From the NCBI RefSeq assembly GCF_004135675.1, contig NZ_QHLX01000002.1, positions 62,001-126,000 on the forward strand: a stretch of DNA of 64,000 nt, in the 5' to 3' direction. Below the pieces are notes generated by a model, which ran no database searches, had not been told where the DNA came from, and saw only the letters and a list, made by a program, of their open reading frames with translations. The translations under genes and the position numbers were made by a program. This DNA is from Marinitoga lauensis. Lineage in GTDB: Bacteria > Thermotogota > Thermotogae > Petrotogales > Petrotogaceae. How positions within the stretch are numbered: position 1 is the stretch's first letter; every line of letters starts with the position of its first letter. This document shows positions 38,465 through 47,585 of this stretch, piece by piece.

Positions 38465-39285
38465 TCAAAGCGGTTTTCTATATAATATAAAATCGTTTGC
38501 TTTAACAATTTGAAAAGCGCTTGTTATTCTGTTTATTGACTCAGAATGCCCTAAAAATATATATCCACCTTCGTTTAGCATTATATAAAATCGTTCAATA
38601 AGTTTTCTTTTTATATCATCAGAAAAATAAATCAGCACATTTCTGCAAAATATAAAGTCATAATCTTCATCAAGAATTTCATATGTTCTATCTTCTATTA
38701 GATTCAAATTATATAAATTAACATTTTTTCTGACAACTTCTTTTATTCTATATCTTTCATCATCAATTTTATCAAAATATCTTTCCAGATACTCTCCCGG
38801 AATATCTTTAATTGCGTATTGACCATAAATCCCTTCTTTTGCTATTTCAATCATTTTATAATCAATATCTATTGCATCTATTTTAAAGGAATACTGAAAA
38901 TCAAGCATCTCATTTAAAATTATAGATATTGTATATGGTTCTTCACCTGAGGCACATCCAGCAGAAAGAACCTTTATAACTTTGTTATTCTTTCTACTTA
39001 AAACTTCTTTTAATGCATATTCCGCAAACGTTTGCAACTGCAAAAATTCTCTAAAAAAATATGTTTCATTTACTGTTATTTCACTTATTAATTTTGCTAA
39101 TTCTATATCAGCATATTCACTTTTTTTAAAAAATTAAAATATATTTCCGTATCTTCCAAGGCAACTTTTTTCATCCTTCTTAAAATTTTATTTTTAAAAT
39201 AATACATTCTTTTATCTTCAATATATATACCTGTTTTTTTATAAACATAATCCCTCAATTGACTAAAATCTATAATATCTATCAT
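38465..39285 (-). CDS. cheR: Chemotaxis methyltransferase CheR (one frame break)
   Basis: About 274 residues. N-terminal helical domain from ATG 39285 (IIDFSQLRDYVYKKTGIYIE). After one A is added to the run at about 39121-39127, the chain continues YADIELAKLISEITVNETYF and FREF, then the SAM-binding core (KVLSAGCASGEEPYTISIIL), FKIDAIDIDYKMIEIAKEGI, YDFIFCRNVLIYF, and GGYIFLGHSESI. It adds methyl groups to receptor glutamates. The start overlaps the stop of the HEAT gene (ATGA). Confidence 0.9.
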
Positions 39286-40329
39286 TCTCCCAACCCCAGC
39301 TCTTTAATCTCATCTTTAAACATATTCCTTAAATTTTCCGGAAGATCATTTATTTTTTTAATATCTCATTTTTTAAGGATTCTAAATTTTTTTGTTTTAT
39401 AATTTCTATTGCCGCAATTAATCCTTCATTATTTAAATAATCAATATTTTCCTTTAATATGTCGGAAATTTCTCTATCCAATAAATCGTTTAAAATAATT
39501 AATATATTATATTTATATTCATTCAATATATCTTTTTTCATTAAACCACATAAAATATTTACAACTTCTTTTTTTAATTTATTTTGAGAGCGCACATTTG
39601 GGATATATCTGGTAAGACACTCGAGGAATTCTTTTAAAATCAATTCTTTTTTTTCTGATTGTTTGAAGAAATTTATACATTCATATATATTCTCTCTTTT
39701 AAAAATATATCTGGCGTAGGGAAGATATAGATAGGGGTTAAAATGATTTTTTAACTTTTCTTTTATTATTTTATCTGTATTATCATTTCCAATAATTGCA
39801 AGAGTCTCTATTACTGTTGAAATCAAAAATGAATTTTCTGCATTAGTCAGTTTTTCAGCAATCTTTTCTGCATATTCATTTGCTTCGAGCAATCCAAGAT
39901 ATTCTATTGCAGCTATTTGATTATTAATATCAGTATCTTCCAATCCTTTTGCAATATAGTGTTTTGCTTCTTTTAAACCTGTTCTATATAAACCATCAAG
40001 GGCATATTTTCTAAAGTCTTTATTCTCTGATTTCTGCAATTTTGCCAGAACTTTTATTTTTTTGAAGAACTCAATAAAGAAAGCATAAACTCCTTACGTA
40101 ACAAATTTTCTTCTTTGAAAAATTCAAAAAAAAGATCATCATCTATATTATCAAGATTTAAATGCTTTAAGGTATGTATAATGGATTCCTGGATAAAGAT
40201 ATCGTTTTCATTTTTTAATAATTTAAATAGATCCAGAGTATATTCCTCTTTATTCTCATTGAGAATAATTTCCAATGCTTTTAGAATTTGTTTTTTGTTT
40301 GATGAAAAAAGCATTTTTTTGATTTTCAT
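39282..40329 (-). CDS. HEAT-repeat protein of the chemosensory operon (two frame breaks)
   Basis: About 349 residues, entirely alpha-helical with repeating helix pairs of about 30 residues: 'KQILKALEIILNENKEEY', 'DIFIQESIIHTLKHLNLD', 'DFRKYALDGLYRTGLKEA', 'DINNQIAAIEYLGLLEAN', 'SFLISTVIETLAIIGNDN'. These are HEAT-type scaffold repeats with no catalytic signature. Breaks occur near 40050 and in the seven-T run at 39353-39359. With the latter repaired, the chain ends INDLPENLRNMFKDEI..., its TGA overlapping the cheR ATG. First gene of the operon; a regulator or adaptor for CheR or the receptor is plausible but not shown. Confidence 0.65.
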
Positions 40330-40352
40330 AATTCACCTCGAAAATTATATAT

Positions 40353-40381
40353 TTTACTTTCTATTAAAAAAATAGTATAAT
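40353..40381 (+). promoter_or_regulatory. Promoter of the CheX-kinase gene in the divergent spacer
   Basis: TTTACT (40353-40358), 17 bases, TATAAT (40376-40381), about 59 bases before the ATG at 40440. An opposing TATAAT on the minus strand at 40349-40344 probably belongs to the large chemosensory operon. Confidence 0.5.
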
Positions 40382-40439
40382 ATATTTATATATTAAAATT
40401 ATATCATAATTTTTGTTATATTAATAAAGGGTGTTAATT

Positions 40440-42222
40440 ATGAAAAGAAAAAAAATATTTATTGGCATAAAAAAAGCTGAATCTATATTAAAAGATTTAA
40501 CGGGAATAGAAATTGTTATGAACTTAGATGAATTCATACAAGTCGATTTAAAAAAAGTTATTAATCAGAAATCATATACATTATACCTGGCAGCTGCAAC
40601 AAAGGAAAAAAAATGGGACTTTTATTTTTCTATGCTTTCAGATGAATTCTTAAAATTTCTTGCTCTGGCTGAAAATTATTCAAAAATTGATATTATTGAA
40701 CCGGAAGATGTTCTTGATACATTTTTAGAAATTGGAAATATAATCTTTGGAAACATTATAACCTCCCTTGCTCTTAACACAAATATTAAATTTTCCATCC
40801 CCGTATTATTTAATTCTGCAAAAATCAACCAATCAATAATAAATGGCTTTAAAATTAGATTCGAGGTAAAAGATACAAATATTACCGGGTATCTATTATT
40901 TGCATTTAATGAGGGGATATCAATGAATATTAATATAGAACATCTTTTACTGCCTATTGCTATTATCAATAAAAATGGAGATATACTGGATAGTAATTTT
41001 TCTTTTAGAATTTTCTTTAATAAAAAAAACTTTTTGAGTTGATAAATAAAAACTCCATTAATATAATTAAAAATACCATAAAAGAACAGGGTGTATTTTT
41101 TTATATAGAAAGAAAAAACAAAAAAATACTGAAATCCGATTATTATTTTTCTATAAATTTACATCCAATAGATGATCTTTACATCATTGAATTATCGCCA
41201 AAAATAAAGAACTAATTACAGAAAATGCTTTAAATAAAAAATTATCAATATTATATTCTCTTGTTGGATTTTTTATAAAAATTCCTTCTCTTTATTATTC
41301 ACTAAAATCACTTAATGAAAATGAAGTTATTAAAAATTTTATCGAACTTTTACTTGAATACTCGCTAATTTCCAGTTACTCAACCGATGAAATTTATAAA
41401 AATAAATTTGAACTTTTTGATAATTCTATTTTTTATGATTTAAATGATGATATACCTATTAATATAAAAAATTATATTATAAAAGCCATTGAAATACATT
41501 CAAATGCCATCGAAATTGTTTATAAAAGCGTTACCTCACCTCAACGAAATTTCGATTATTTAAATATTGCAAATAATTTGATTGTTGGTATGTTTCATGA
41601 AATAAACAACCCTTTATCTATAGTTTTAATGAAAGCAGAAATGCTTTCTGCGCAATTAGATGAAAAATATCAAAAAGACATAAAAGTAATATCAGATAAC
41701 CTATATAGAATTATTGAAATAACAGGATTATTTAAAAGTCTTGTTAAAGGTGACGAGATAAAAACAAAATTAGATCTTGTCGATATATTAAATGATGTTG
41801 TTAAATTCATGAGATATAAAGCAAGTCCTAATACACAGATTAATTTGCTTATAGACTCATGGAAACCCTATTACATTATTGGGAATCGTCAGGAATTAAT
41901 GATCGTATTTTCAAATTTAATAGAAAACGCTATAGAAGCTATAGAAGAAGCAAACAGAAAAGGTATCATAGATATCTCCATTGATGAATTTTCAACATTT
42001 TATAATCTTATTATAAAAGATAATGGTATTGGAATATCCGATGAAAATAAAAACAAGATCTTTGAACCATTTTTTACTACAAAATCAAAAAGAGGTATGG
42101 GATATGGATTGTTTTTTGTATACAATATTTGTTTAAAACATAATATAGAAATAAATGTGGAAAGTAAATTTGGAAAAGGCACAAAATTTATTTTAAAAAT
42201 TCCTAAGATAAAGGAGGATTAA
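40440..42222 (+). CDS. CheX/CheC-like domain fused to histidine kinase (two frame breaks)
   Basis: About 595 residues. Residues 1-165 resemble CheX/CheC phosphatases, including VLDTFLEIGNIIFGNIITSL, where E-x2-GN and a Pro 21 residues later (KFSIPVL) match the family's ExxN...P active-site pattern. Then comes a PAS-like segment (LLPIAIINKNGDILDSNFSF), broken at TTTTT 41031-41035 and AAAAA 41200-41204, a helical linker, a HisKA domain (GMFHEINNPLSIVLMKAEML) with the phospho-His, and HATPase (NLIENAIEAIEE, IIKDNGIGIS, FEPFFTTKSKRGMGYGLFFV). No membrane segment. The next gene, its receiver partner, starts 3 bases after its end. A phosphatase-like and a kinase module in one chain is unusual. Confidence 0.7.
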
Positions 42223-42224
42223 GT

Positions 42225-42629
42225 ATGGCCTGGAAAGTATTAATCGTTGATGATGAACCCGGTATAAGAGAAGTTTTAAAAGATTATATCGAAATGAATT
42301 TCGAACATACAAAAATCGAAACAGCAGAAAATGCTGATATTGCTTTAAAAAAAATAAACGAAGACCAATATCATGTTATTTTATTGGATATTGTAATGCC
42401 AGGACTTGATGCTTTTGAATTTTTAAAACGGGTTAAAGACTTAAACTCATTAATACACATAATAATGATCACCGGTAACTCAACAATGGAAAGAGTTCTT
42501 GAAGCTATTGAATCTGGAGCTGACGATTATCTTCTAAAACCATTCTCAACAAAAGAAATAGAAGAAATTCTAAAATGTTCTTTTTCAAAAATTGAACGCT
42601 GGAGACATGCATTTAGAAATTCATTCTAA
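42225..42629 (+). CDS. Response regulator partner of the CheX-kinase
   Basis: 134 residues: KVLIVDDEPGIREVLKDYIE (acidic pair), YHVILLDIVMPGLDAFEFLK (phospho-Asp), IIMITGNSTMERV (switch Thr), DDYLLKPFSTKEI (Lys), and a basic C-terminal tail SKIERWRHAFRNSF without output domain. AAGGAGG precedes the ATG, 3 bases after the kinase stop. All but its first 26 bases lie inside a 433-bp sequence that is repeated exactly on the other side of the adjacent insertion element; this copy is the complete one. Confidence 0.9.
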   Translation: MAWKVLIVDDEPGIREVLKDYIEMNFEHTKIETAENADIALKKINEDQYHVILLDIVMPGLDAFEFLKRVKDLNSLIHIIMITGNSTMERVLEAIESGADDYLLKPFSTKEIEEILKCSFSKIERWRHAFRNSF

Positions 42630-42683
42630 AAGAAAACCCTTAAATAAGGGTTTTCTTTTTACTCAATATGAATATTTTTTATT
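42251..42683. repeat. 433-bp direct repeat, left copy (target-site duplication)
   Basis: From TGATGAACCCGG to AATATTTTTTATT. It holds response-regulator codons 9 to stop, the terminator and the last 25 bases of the convergent nadE gene. By reading, it matches 44615-45047 without a difference and ends exactly at the first base of the insertion element. Confidence 0.93.
42632..42660 (+). terminator. Terminator after the response regulator (copy 1)
   Basis: GAAAACCCTT, loop AAAT, AAGGGTTTTC, then TTTTT. An identical copy sits at 44996-45024, where it also faces the nadE 3' end. Confidence 0.8.
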
Positions 42684-44614
42684 CCTGAGTTTGACACTAT
42701 TATTATCAACAAAATTCTAAAAAGTAGAATTATTCAAAAAAATAGCTATTGTTAACTTTTTATAAAAAGAGAAATTAGCCACACACATCCTCCTTTTTGG
42801 CTTTTCATGCGTGTTTTAGGAGATTATTTTTTTAAATTCATCTAATTCCATCATTTTTTTCGGTTTTTCTATTTTTAATGTTTTTAATATGGCTTTTTGA
42901 AAATCGTTTAAATTGGCTCTTAATGCAAATAATTTGTCTTTTAATCTTATTTCAGAGTATTCCATTTTTTTTATAGCTTCTCTTATTTTTTCATGAGAGT
43001 ATTCAATATTATTTTTTTCCAGTTCTAATTCTAATGTTCTTTGAATTATGTAAGATATGAAACTCATTACAATATGTCCTTTTATTCTTTTCGGTGTCCA
43101 ATGAAATACCGGTCTTGTTTCAAGATAATTTTTTAATGTTCTGAATGTTTCTTCTACTTTCCATAATGTATGATATTGTTCTAATATTTCTTTTGGCGAT
43201 AGTTTTGTGTTTGTTATTATTCCATAGTATCCATCGTATTTTTCATCATTTTCTATTTTTTCTATGTCCAATATATAATTTTGTTTGTTCTGTTCTTTTA
43301 AATATTTTTTCGCTCCTCTTTTACTTTTGGAATCTATATTTCCTTCTTCTAACATTTTTTTCGCTTTTTCTATTAATCGTAGTCTATCTGCTCTGTCTTT
43401 TTTAGCTCTTTCTTCTGAATATATTATGAGTAATCTTTTATTTTCATATTCTACTTCTCTATATTTTATTCCTTTTGCTATTTCTATGAATTCTCCTTCA
43501 AATATATTTACTTTTTTTAACTGTTTTATTGATTTTCCTACTATGAATTCATAATTAGAATTTTCTACTACTTCTATATTTTTTTTACTCATCATTCCTC
43601 TATCTGCTACTACTATTACTTTTCCTAATTGATATTCTTTTTTCATTTTTTCTATTGAATCTTTAAATGTATGCCCTTCAAATGTATTTCCTGCATATAT
43701 ATCAAAACTAACTGGCATTCTATCCTGATCTATTGACATCCCTAATACTACTTGCGACTCATTAAATTTCTTATCCTTTGAATATCCCATTTGTAATATT
43801 TCATTTGTTTGTTGTGTTTCAAACGCTAATGTTGTTACATCGTAAAATACTAAATCTACCGTTGTATTAAACAAACTTATCCTTTGATTATACATATGTT
43901 TTTCTATCGACTCTTTATTATCTGCTAATATATCCAATGTTCTGTATAACCAGTGCAACATTACATCTTTTTCTTCCAGGTCTTTTTCTTTTTTAACTTC
44001 CACTTTGTTATATCCAAAATACTCTAAATTATTAAATATTCCCAATTTACTCTTCGGTTCTACTATTCTATTCATCACCATTATTTTTAACATTTCTTCT
44101 GCATTGTATTTTATTTCTTTATCCAGTCTTTCAAAATATCTTTTCATCTCATATCTTTCAAATATCTTATTTACTATTACTTTGGCTCCGTAATTTCTTC
44201 TTGCTATTTCTTCCATTAAATCATCTTCTATTTTTTCATATTCATCTATTTCAAATATTTTAAAAAGACTATCTACAAGTTTTGTTATATCTTTTTTACT
44301 ATACTTATCTATATTTCCAAAATTTATTACTGTATGCTGTTTCACTTTTCCATTTTCTCTTTTGCTTTCCATTATCCTTAAATATCTTTTTCCTTTCACT
44401 TTTGATATTTTAGGATACATTTTAAAACATCTCCTTTCAGTGGTTGTCATATATATTATACCACCAAAAGGACTAATATATTACTAATTATAGTTAATTC
44501 TCTGTAACAAAAGTTAGCCACACAATTTTTCGACTTCCTGAAAAATACACGCCTCAAACCCGCATTCTACCGTTCCATTTCCCTTAAAATCGCCAAATTG
44601 CTGTCAAAGGCAGG
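42684..44614 (-). mobile_element. IS1634-family insertion sequence, 1931 bp
   Basis: The element is bounded by imperfect terminal inverted repeats: CCTGAGTTTGACA at 42684-42696, and TGTCAAAGGCAGG at 44602-44614, which read outward gives CCTGCCTTTGACA (11 of 13 match). One intact transposase fills most of it. It is flanked by a 433-bp direct repeat. IS1634 and relatives (IS1549) are known for creating unusually long, variable-length target duplications, so the transposase family and the repeat agree. The element landed in the 3' region of nadE, but because the target was duplicated both neighbouring genes stay whole. Confidence 0.92.
42816..44420 (-). CDS. IS1634-family transposase (IS4-type DDE)
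   Basis: 534 residues. DDE residues: Asp in VDLVFYDVTTLAFET (about 195), Asp in KVIVVADRGMMSKKNIE (about 270), and Glu in WKVEETFRTLKNYLETRPVF, the IS4-type Y-(2)-R-(3)-E-(6)-K region modified as in IS1634. VFHWTPKRIKGHIVMSFISY follows. ATG 44420 lies 9 bases after AAAGGAGATG; an in-frame start at 44450 lacks a site. No frame break, so the protein is probably active. It copies the element by cut-and-paste with repair of long staggered gaps. Confidence 0.93.
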   Translation of the reverse strand: MYPKISKVKGKRYLRIMESKRENGKVKQHTVINFGNIDKYSKKDITKLVDSLFKIFEIDEYEKIEDDLMEEIARRNYGAKVIVNKIFERYEMKRYFERLDKEIKYNAEEMLKIMVMNRIVEPKSKLGIFNNLEYFGYNKVEVKKEKDLEEKDVMLHWLYRTLDILADNKESIEKHMYNQRISLFNTTVDLVFYDVTTLAFETQQTNEILQMGYSKDKKFNESQVVLGMSIDQDRMPVSFDIYAGNTFEGHTFKDSIEKMKKEYQLGKVIVVADRGMMSKKNIEVVENSNYEFIVGKSIKQLKKVNIFEGEFIEIAKGIKYREVEYENKRLLIIYSEERAKKDRADRLRLIEKAKKMLEEGNIDSKSKRGAKKYLKEQNKQNYILDIEKIENDEKYDGYYGIITNTKLSPKEILEQYHTLWKVEETFRTLKNYLETRPVFHWTPKRIKGHIVMSFISYIIQRTLELELEKNNIEYSHEKIREAIKKMEYSEIRLKDKLFALRANLNDFQKAILKTLKIEKPKKMMELDEFKKIIS

Positions 44615-44993
44615 TGATGAACCCGGTATAAGAGAAGTTTTAAAAGATTATATCGAAATGAATTTCGAACATACAAAAATCGAAACAGCAGAAAATGCTG
44701 ATATTGCTTTAAAAAAAATAAACGAAGACCAATATCATGTTATTTTATTGGATATTGTAATGCCAGGACTTGATGCTTTTGAATTTTTAAAACGGGTTAA
44801 AGACTTAAACTCATTAATACACATAATAATGATCACCGGTAACTCAACAATGGAAAGAGTTCTTGAAGCTATTGAATCTGGAGCTGACGATTATCTTCTA
44901 AAACCATTCTCAACAAAAGAAATAGAAGAAATTCTAAAATGTTCTTTTTCAAAAATTGAACGCTGGAGACATGCATTTAGAAATTCATTCTAA
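44598..44993 (+). pseudogene. 5'-truncated response regulator joined to the IS end
   Basis: The right repeat lacks the first 26 bases of the response regulator, so strand beta-1 and the first residues of the acidic pocket (VLIVD) are gone. By chance the IS end is open in the same frame: a TTG at 44598 encodes LLSKAG then joins DEPGIREVLKDYIE, giving a 131-residue open frame. No ribosome binding site precedes it. It is most likely an inactive by-product of the insertion. Confidence 0.8.
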
Positions 44994-45047
44994 AAGAAAA
45001 CCCTTAAATAAGGGTTTTCTTTTTACTCAATATGAATATTTTTTATT
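44615..45047. repeat. 433-bp direct repeat, right copy (target-site duplication)
   Basis: Exact match to 42251-42683 by reading. It starts at the base following the right inverted repeat and supplies the last codons of nadE. Lack of differences means the insertion is recent or the copies are kept equal. Confidence 0.93.
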
Positions 45048-45850
45048 TCTCTATATTTTGCTGCTTTTGTTATTTCCATTACCATATCAACTAAATCCTG
45101 TTTTTCATAGGACAAATCTTCATTATTTTCTATTTTTATTAAAATTCTATCTAAATCTTTATATGTTATACCCATTGCGTATTCATCTGTAATTCCAGGG
45201 ATTAAATCTGGCGATGGTGATTTGTTTATTATTTTTTCCGGAATGCCTAATTTTTCTGCCAGTTCAAAAACCTGTGTTTTGTATAAATGCATTATTGGTT
45301 CTATATCAACAGAATCATCTCCATATTTTACATAAAAACCTGTGTTTAATTCTGTTTTATTAGTAGTTCCAACAACAGCGTAATTTAGTTGTTCAGCATG
45401 AAAATAAAGCAATACCATTCTAATTCTATGTTTTGACCTGTAATATGCAAGACCTTTTAAAAACTCTTTATCTCCTTTATTCATTAAATCATTAATATAA
45501 CTTCTTTTTTCAAACTCTTTTTTTACATAATTTTCCTGAATTCTTCTTGGAACAAACCATGTTGGTGGTTCTAATTTATATACTCCCATTTTTTTTAATA
45601 TTGGAGAAATTTTGATAATATTGTATTTTATCCCTAAAAAGTCACATACCAATTTTGCATCACCTATAGTATCTGGTGAAGAATCCCTTTCTGGTAATAT
45701 TAATCCTTTAACCTTTTCTTTTCCCAATGCTTCAACACATAACTTACCCACTACAGCAGAATCAATACCTCCGCTAATACCAATCATAGCTCCATTATAT
45801 CCATATTCTTTTATTTTCTCTTTTATAAACGATTCTATTTTTTTAATCAT
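45023..45850 (-). CDS. nadE: NH3-dependent NAD synthetase
   Basis: 275 residues. The PP-loop of the N-type ATP pyrophosphatases, GISGGIDSAVVGKLC, binds ATP for adenylation of nicotinate adenine dinucleotide. LAYYRSKHRIRMVLLYFHAE, VGTTNKTELNTGFYVKYGDD and DIEPIMHLYKTQVFELAEKL are NadE signatures. No glutaminase domain, so ammonia-dependent. ATG 45850 lies 8 bases after GAGG; an earlier ATG at 45868 is upstream of the site. Its last seven codons and stop lie inside the right copy of the insertion's target duplication. Confidence 0.93.
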   Translation of the reverse strand: MIKKIESFIKEKIKEYGYNGAMIGISGGIDSAVVGKLCVEALGKEKVKGLILPERDSSPDTIGDAKLVCDFLGIKYNIIKISPILKKMGVYKLEPPTWFVPRRIQENYVKKEFEKRSYINDLMNKGDKEFLKGLAYYRSKHRIRMVLLYFHAEQLNYAVVGTTNKTELNTGFYVKYGDDSVDIEPIMHLYKTQVFELAEKLGIPEKIINKSPSPDLIPGITDEYAMGITYKDLDRILIKIENNEDLSYEKQDLVDMVMEITKAAKYREIKNIHIE

Positions 45851-45947
45851 ATAAATCGCCTCATTCATATATTCTTAATTTTATTATAACTCATTTTTAT
45901 ATAAAAATACAAATAATAATTTTGATGTACTGCATAAATAATTAGTA

Positions 45948-45956
45948 TGTTATAAT
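45948..45956 (+). promoter_or_regulatory. Extended -10 promoter of the serine dehydratase genes
   Basis: TGTTATAAT (TGnTATAAT) about 42 bases before the sdaAB ATG; no clear -35. Confidence 0.5.
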
Positions 45957-45997
45957 AATATTATATCAAGATAAAATTATTATAAGAAGGTGAACTT

Positions 45998-46647
45998 ATG
46001 GGTATGCTTGATGTTGTGGGACCGGTCATGGTCGGCCCTTCCAGTTCTCATACACTTGGGCTTTAAAAATTGCGAGATTTGCATATAAACTCATTGAAGG
46101 AAAACCAGATGAAGTTGATTTTTATTTACATGGCTCATTTGCACAAACATATCTGGGTCATGGAACTGATAGAGCTTTAATCGCCGGCATTTTGGGATTG
46201 AGAGAATATGATTATGATATTAAGAATGCGTATGAACTGGCAAAAAAGAATAATCTTAAATTTAATTTTATAAAATCTGACCTTGGTGACGTTCATCCAA
46301 ATACCGTACTTATAAGATTAAAAAAAGATAATAAAATAAACGAAATACAGGGTGCATCAGTTGGCGGAGGTGCGATAAAAATCACCAAAATCAATGGTGT
46401 TGATTGTGATTTATCTGGAGATTATAATACTTTAATTATAGTTAATAAAGATATAAAAGGCGCATTAGAAAATATTTTAAGTGTTATTCATGTTAATGTT
46501 GCAAATCTTTATTTAAAGAGAACCAACATATTGGAAGGAAGAGCCTTAACAATTTTAGAACTGGATGATAAACCATCTAATTTAAGTGAATTAGAAAAAT
46601 TAGAATGTGTGATTAAATATTTTTATGTTGGAAGTGATAATCAATGA
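45998..46647 (+). CDS. sdaAB: L-serine dehydratase beta subunit (one frame break)
   Basis: About 217 residues. From ATG 45998 (AAGGTGA upstream) the chain reads MLDVVGPVMVGPSSSHT, the substrate-binding motif of iron-sulfur serine dehydratases. It then stops at TAA unless one G is added to GGG 46058-46060, after which LKIARFAYKLIEGKPDEVDF, FAQTYLGHGTDRALIAGILG and SVGGGAIKI follow. A C-terminal ACT-like region (TLIIVNKDIKGALENILSVI) is present. Its TGA overlaps the ATG of the alpha subunit gene. Together they deaminate serine to pyruvate and ammonia. Confidence 0.9.
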
Positions 46648-47507
46648 TTTTCAAACATCTTTTGGACATGTGGAAAGAAACGAATATTCCTTTTGAAGAA
46701 ATTATATTAACAGAAGAAATGGTCGAAACTGGTATGGATCCAACGATTATCAAAAATAATATGAAAAAACTGGTTGAAGTAATGCTTACAGAAGCTGAGA
46801 AGAATTATGGTAAAAAACACGAGAGCTTAACAGGTTTAACTGGAAATAATGCACCAAAATTACTCAATCATAAGCCAAAATTATTAAGTGATTTTAATTA
46901 TGTTGCCACTATTACTGCAATATCTACAGCAGAAAATAATGCAGCAATGGGTAGAATTGTGGCATGTCCTACCGCCGGTGCATGCGGAGTTGTTCCAGCA
47001 ATATTATATGCCTTAAAAAAAGTTTACAATGCCTCTTTCGAAGATTTAGTTTCTTCATTTATAATTGCTGGTGCAATTGGAAATGTTGTTGCAAAAAAAG
47101 CTACTATCTCTGGGGCAGCAGGAGGATGTCAGGCTGAAATTGGAACCGCTGCTGCAATGGCCTCTGCAGCGTTAACATATTATTTTTCAAAAGATGCTGA
47201 AAAATGCGGAAATGCAGCTTCTTTAGCACTAAAATCATTAATGGGTCTTGTCTGTGATCCTGTTGGTGGATTTGTGGAAGTTCCATGTGTAAAAAGAAAC
47301 GCTTCTGCTGCAAATGTTGCAATTACTACGGCAGAAATGGCACTGGCTGGTATTGAAAGTGTAATTCCATTTGATGAAGTTGTAGATGCAATGTATAGAG
47401 TTGGGAAAATGATGCATGAAGATTTGAGAGAAACTGGTAATGGAGGTATTGCAGCAACACCCACTGCCAGAAAATTGGTGGAAGATATTAAAAAAAGCTG
47501 GAAATAA
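46644..47507 (+). CDS. sdaAA: L-serine dehydratase alpha subunit (4Fe-4S)
   Basis: 287 residues: VACPTAGACGVVPAILYALK, ATISGAAGGCQAEIGTAAAM, GLVCDPVGGFVEVPCVKRNA. The cysteines in ACP, GGCQAE, LVCDP and VPCVKR include the three ligands of the catalytic 4Fe-4S cluster. It has no PLP site. Forms the enzyme with the upstream beta subunit. Complete frame. Confidence 0.93.
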   Translation: MIFKHLLDMWKETNIPFEEIILTEEMVETGMDPTIIKNNMKKLVEVMLTEAEKNYGKKHESLTGLTGNNAPKLLNHKPKLLSDFNYVATITAISTAENNAAMGRIVACPTAGACGVVPAILYALKKVYNASFEDLVSSFIIAGAIGNVVAKKATISGAAGGCQAEIGTAAAMASAALTYYFSKDAEKCGNAASLALKSLMGLVCDPVGGFVEVPCVKRNASAANVAITTAEMALAGIESVIPFDEVVDAMYRVGKMMHEDLRETGNGGIAATPTARKLVEDIKKSWK

Positions 47508-47552
47508 TTTTTATTTTGTAATTAATTTGATATATATTTTTATAAAATATCA

Positions 47553-47561
47553 TGCTATAAT
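47553..47561 (+). promoter_or_regulatory. Extended -10 promoter of the riboswitch-eno unit
   Basis: TGCTATAAT (TGnTATAAT). Transcription would begin near 47568, 18 bases before the aptamer. Confidence 0.6.
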
Positions 47562-47585
47562 TTTATTAACAATAAAAAGTTAATA

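Noticed and set aside
44598-44993. Second response regulator as an independent paralogue
   Set aside because: It is identical to the first copy base for base and begins exactly at the insertion element boundary, so it is part of a target duplication.
42684-45047. Composite transposon bounded by 433-bp long repeats
   Set aside because: The element has its own inverted repeats inside the direct repeats, and the repeats contain host gene ends only, which fits a long target duplication.
47104-47464. Open frames antisense to sdaAA
   Set aside because: They lie wholly inside a well-supported enzyme gene and have no ribosome binding site or family features.
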